Source: Peltaster fructicola
Lineage: Eukaryota > Ascomycota > Dothideomycetes
Length of the DNA stretch: 64,000 nucleotides
Direction: 5' to 3'
Assembly (NCBI GenBank): GCA_001592805.2
Contig: CP051140.1
Span: forward strand, 1,737,501-1,801,500
Shown: positions 63,168 to 64,000 of the stretch, piece after piece
How the letters are laid out: each line of letters starts with the position of its first letter
Position numbering within the stretch: position 1 is the first letter of the stretch
The notes under the pieces: model-generated
What the model saw: only the letters and a program-made list of their open reading frames with translations
Databases searched by the model: none
What the model was told of the DNA's origin: nothing
Position numbers and translations under genes: made by a program

Positions 63168-64000
63168 TCAGCTCGAAACTGGTACACTTTGTAAATGAGT
63201 TCTGTCTTGAGGCTGGACTTTCGCTCTGTCAAGCAGATCCTGCACCCACATATGCTCTTCTCTCTCCAGTGCTGCTTGTCGTTTGGCTAATCTGCTTCGC
63301 TTGATGCGAGTCTTTGGCACATCTCGCATCGAGGCGAGGAAGGAAGAGACTTGCAATCGGTCCGAAGCATCGAAAACTTCGTCTGGTGAGGATGGTGCAC
63401 TGAGGACTGCCTCCAAGGACGATGTCTGCTGGATGAGGTCCTCGATACCGATTTGGAGTTGGACAGCCTTGTCGTGGACGTGCTGGAAGTATCCTGGACC
63501 GAAGAGCTCGTCTCGATCCAAAGCTCTGTGCAGGTATCGCAGGAAGAACTTCAGGCTGGGCAGCGTTGGGCCATCGTCATCTAACGGACACTCGAGCTCG
63601 CTCAGCAGACAAGCGGTGTACAGCAGCCTGATCGAGAATTCTGAGTCTAGTGTGTGCTCGACATTGCATGCAGGGCAGCCAAGGGTGAGGCACCACCGCT
63701 TTTCTCGCTCGATGAAACACTGCAGCCAGACGAATGCCATGCGGGCATTGTTGTTATATGCATGCTCAAGGTCCTCCATGTTGGCACCGCGCGTCGCTCG
63801 CTCGGCCACTGATGTGGACTTGTCGAAGAGCTCGACTATTGGTGCCAATAATGCATGAAGTATGTCTCGGACAAGAAGCCACTCAGCTCGTTGATCTCCA
63901 GTGGCGGCATTATGAAGCGAGCAGAAACTGAAGCTTGTATCAGCATACAACGCCGCTGCCGAGTGGAACGCCATTGGACTTACTGCTCTGAATGGTGATC
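63168..64000 (-). CDS. Hypothetical helical protein, probably partial
   Basis: Frame of at least 268 aa from the ATG at 63974, but the reading stays open (SPFRAVSPMAFHSAAALYAD) to the right edge, so the true start may lie outside the window. Family not recognised. The sequence is mostly alpha-helical: EWLLVRDILHALLAPIVELF, NNNARMAFVWLQCFIEREKR, SIRLLYTACLLSELECPLDD, FFLRYLHRALDRDELFGPGY. One CxxC pair occurs in LGCPACNVEH. The C-terminus is very basic (KTRIKRSRLAKRQAALEREE). No signal peptide or membrane segment in the visible part. Confidence 0.6.
   Translation of the reverse strand, partial: SPFRAVSPMAFHSAAALYADTSFSFCSLHNAATGDQRAEWLLVRDILHALLAPIVELFDKSTSVAERATRGANMEDLEHAYNNNARMAFVWLQCFIEREKRWCLTLGCPACNVEHTLDSEFSIRLLYTACLLSELECPLDDDGPTLPSLKFFLRYLHRALDRDELFGPGYFQHVHDKAVQLQIGIEDLIQQTSSLEAVLSAPSSPDEVFDASDRLQVSSFLASMRDVPKTRIKRSRLAKRQAALEREEHMWVQDLLDRAKVQPQDRTHLQSVPVSS

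Overview
This is a gene-dense nuclear segment from a filamentous ascomycete (Pezizomycotina). A Dothideomycete of the Capnodiales/Mycosphaerellales type is most likely, judged by protein family content rather than any search. The genes are eukaryotic. Most are split by very short introns (45-57 nt) with GT-AG ends and a CTRAC-like branch site near the 3' end. There are no operons. Many genes sit head-to-head or tail-to-tail with tight spacing. I see no transposon, LTR element, CRISPR array, rRNA or convincing tRNA.

Layout. 1-3.7 kb: ATP synthase OSCP subunit (cut by the window edge), mitoribosomal bL28m, mitoribosomal mL61 and GET2. 4.4-10.8 kb: cytosolic leucyl-tRNA synthetase, myo-inositol oxygenase and an aldo-keto reductase. 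10.9-14 kb: MHF1/CENP-S, a small membrane protein and a Ser/Thr-rich surface protein. 14.7-18.2 kb: mitochondrial elongation factor G (frame broken twice) and an unknown protein. 19.1-23.9 kb: a full-size PDR-type ABC transporter. 24.5-26.2 kb: SWI/SNF subunit SNF12 (frame broken once). 27.4-28.7 kb: mitochondrial acetyl-CoA acetyltransferase. 29.2-31.3 kb: a divergent pair of unknown fungal genes. 32-38.4 kb: SWC3, an ankyrin protein, mitoribosomal mS26 (PET123) and the ribosome-assembly GTPase NOG2. 38.7-43.9 kb: UBC15-type E2, bleomycin hydrolase, a GST-like protein and COG7. 44.4-50 kb: a PARP6/8-E2 fusion and a secreted aldose 1-epimerase. 50-64 kb: an unknown protein, GEN1-type nuclease, F-box-like protein, AT-DNA-binding-like protein (frame broken once), tRNA pseudouridine synthase DEG1/PUS3, PIG-H/GPI15 and an unknown protein running off the right edge.

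The most interesting item is not a protein. The unusually long 289-nt intron of NOG2 folds into H/ACA snoRNA hairpins. Their pseudouridylation pockets match the two conserved helix-69 uridines of the large-subunit rRNA, and the H and ACA boxes lie 14 nt from the pockets. This corresponds to yeast snR191, which also lives in the NOG2 intron. The second is a fusion of a PARP6/8-like ADP-ribosyltransferase to a UBE2Q-like ubiquitin-conjugating domain.

Functionally the window leans towards mitochondrial translation and energy (OSCP, bL28m, mL61, MEF1, mS26, ACAT1), chromatin and DNA repair (SNF12, SWC3, MHF1, GEN1) and RNA or ribosome maturation (LeuRS, NOG2 with its snoRNA, DEG1). These are ordinary housekeeping genes, not a co-regulated cluster. 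The one plausible metabolic pair is myo-inositol oxygenase with the neighbouring aldo-keto reductase. Four apparent frameshifts in three otherwise conserved genes sit in short G runs or a CT repeat, so base-level assembly errors should be considered before reading them as biology.
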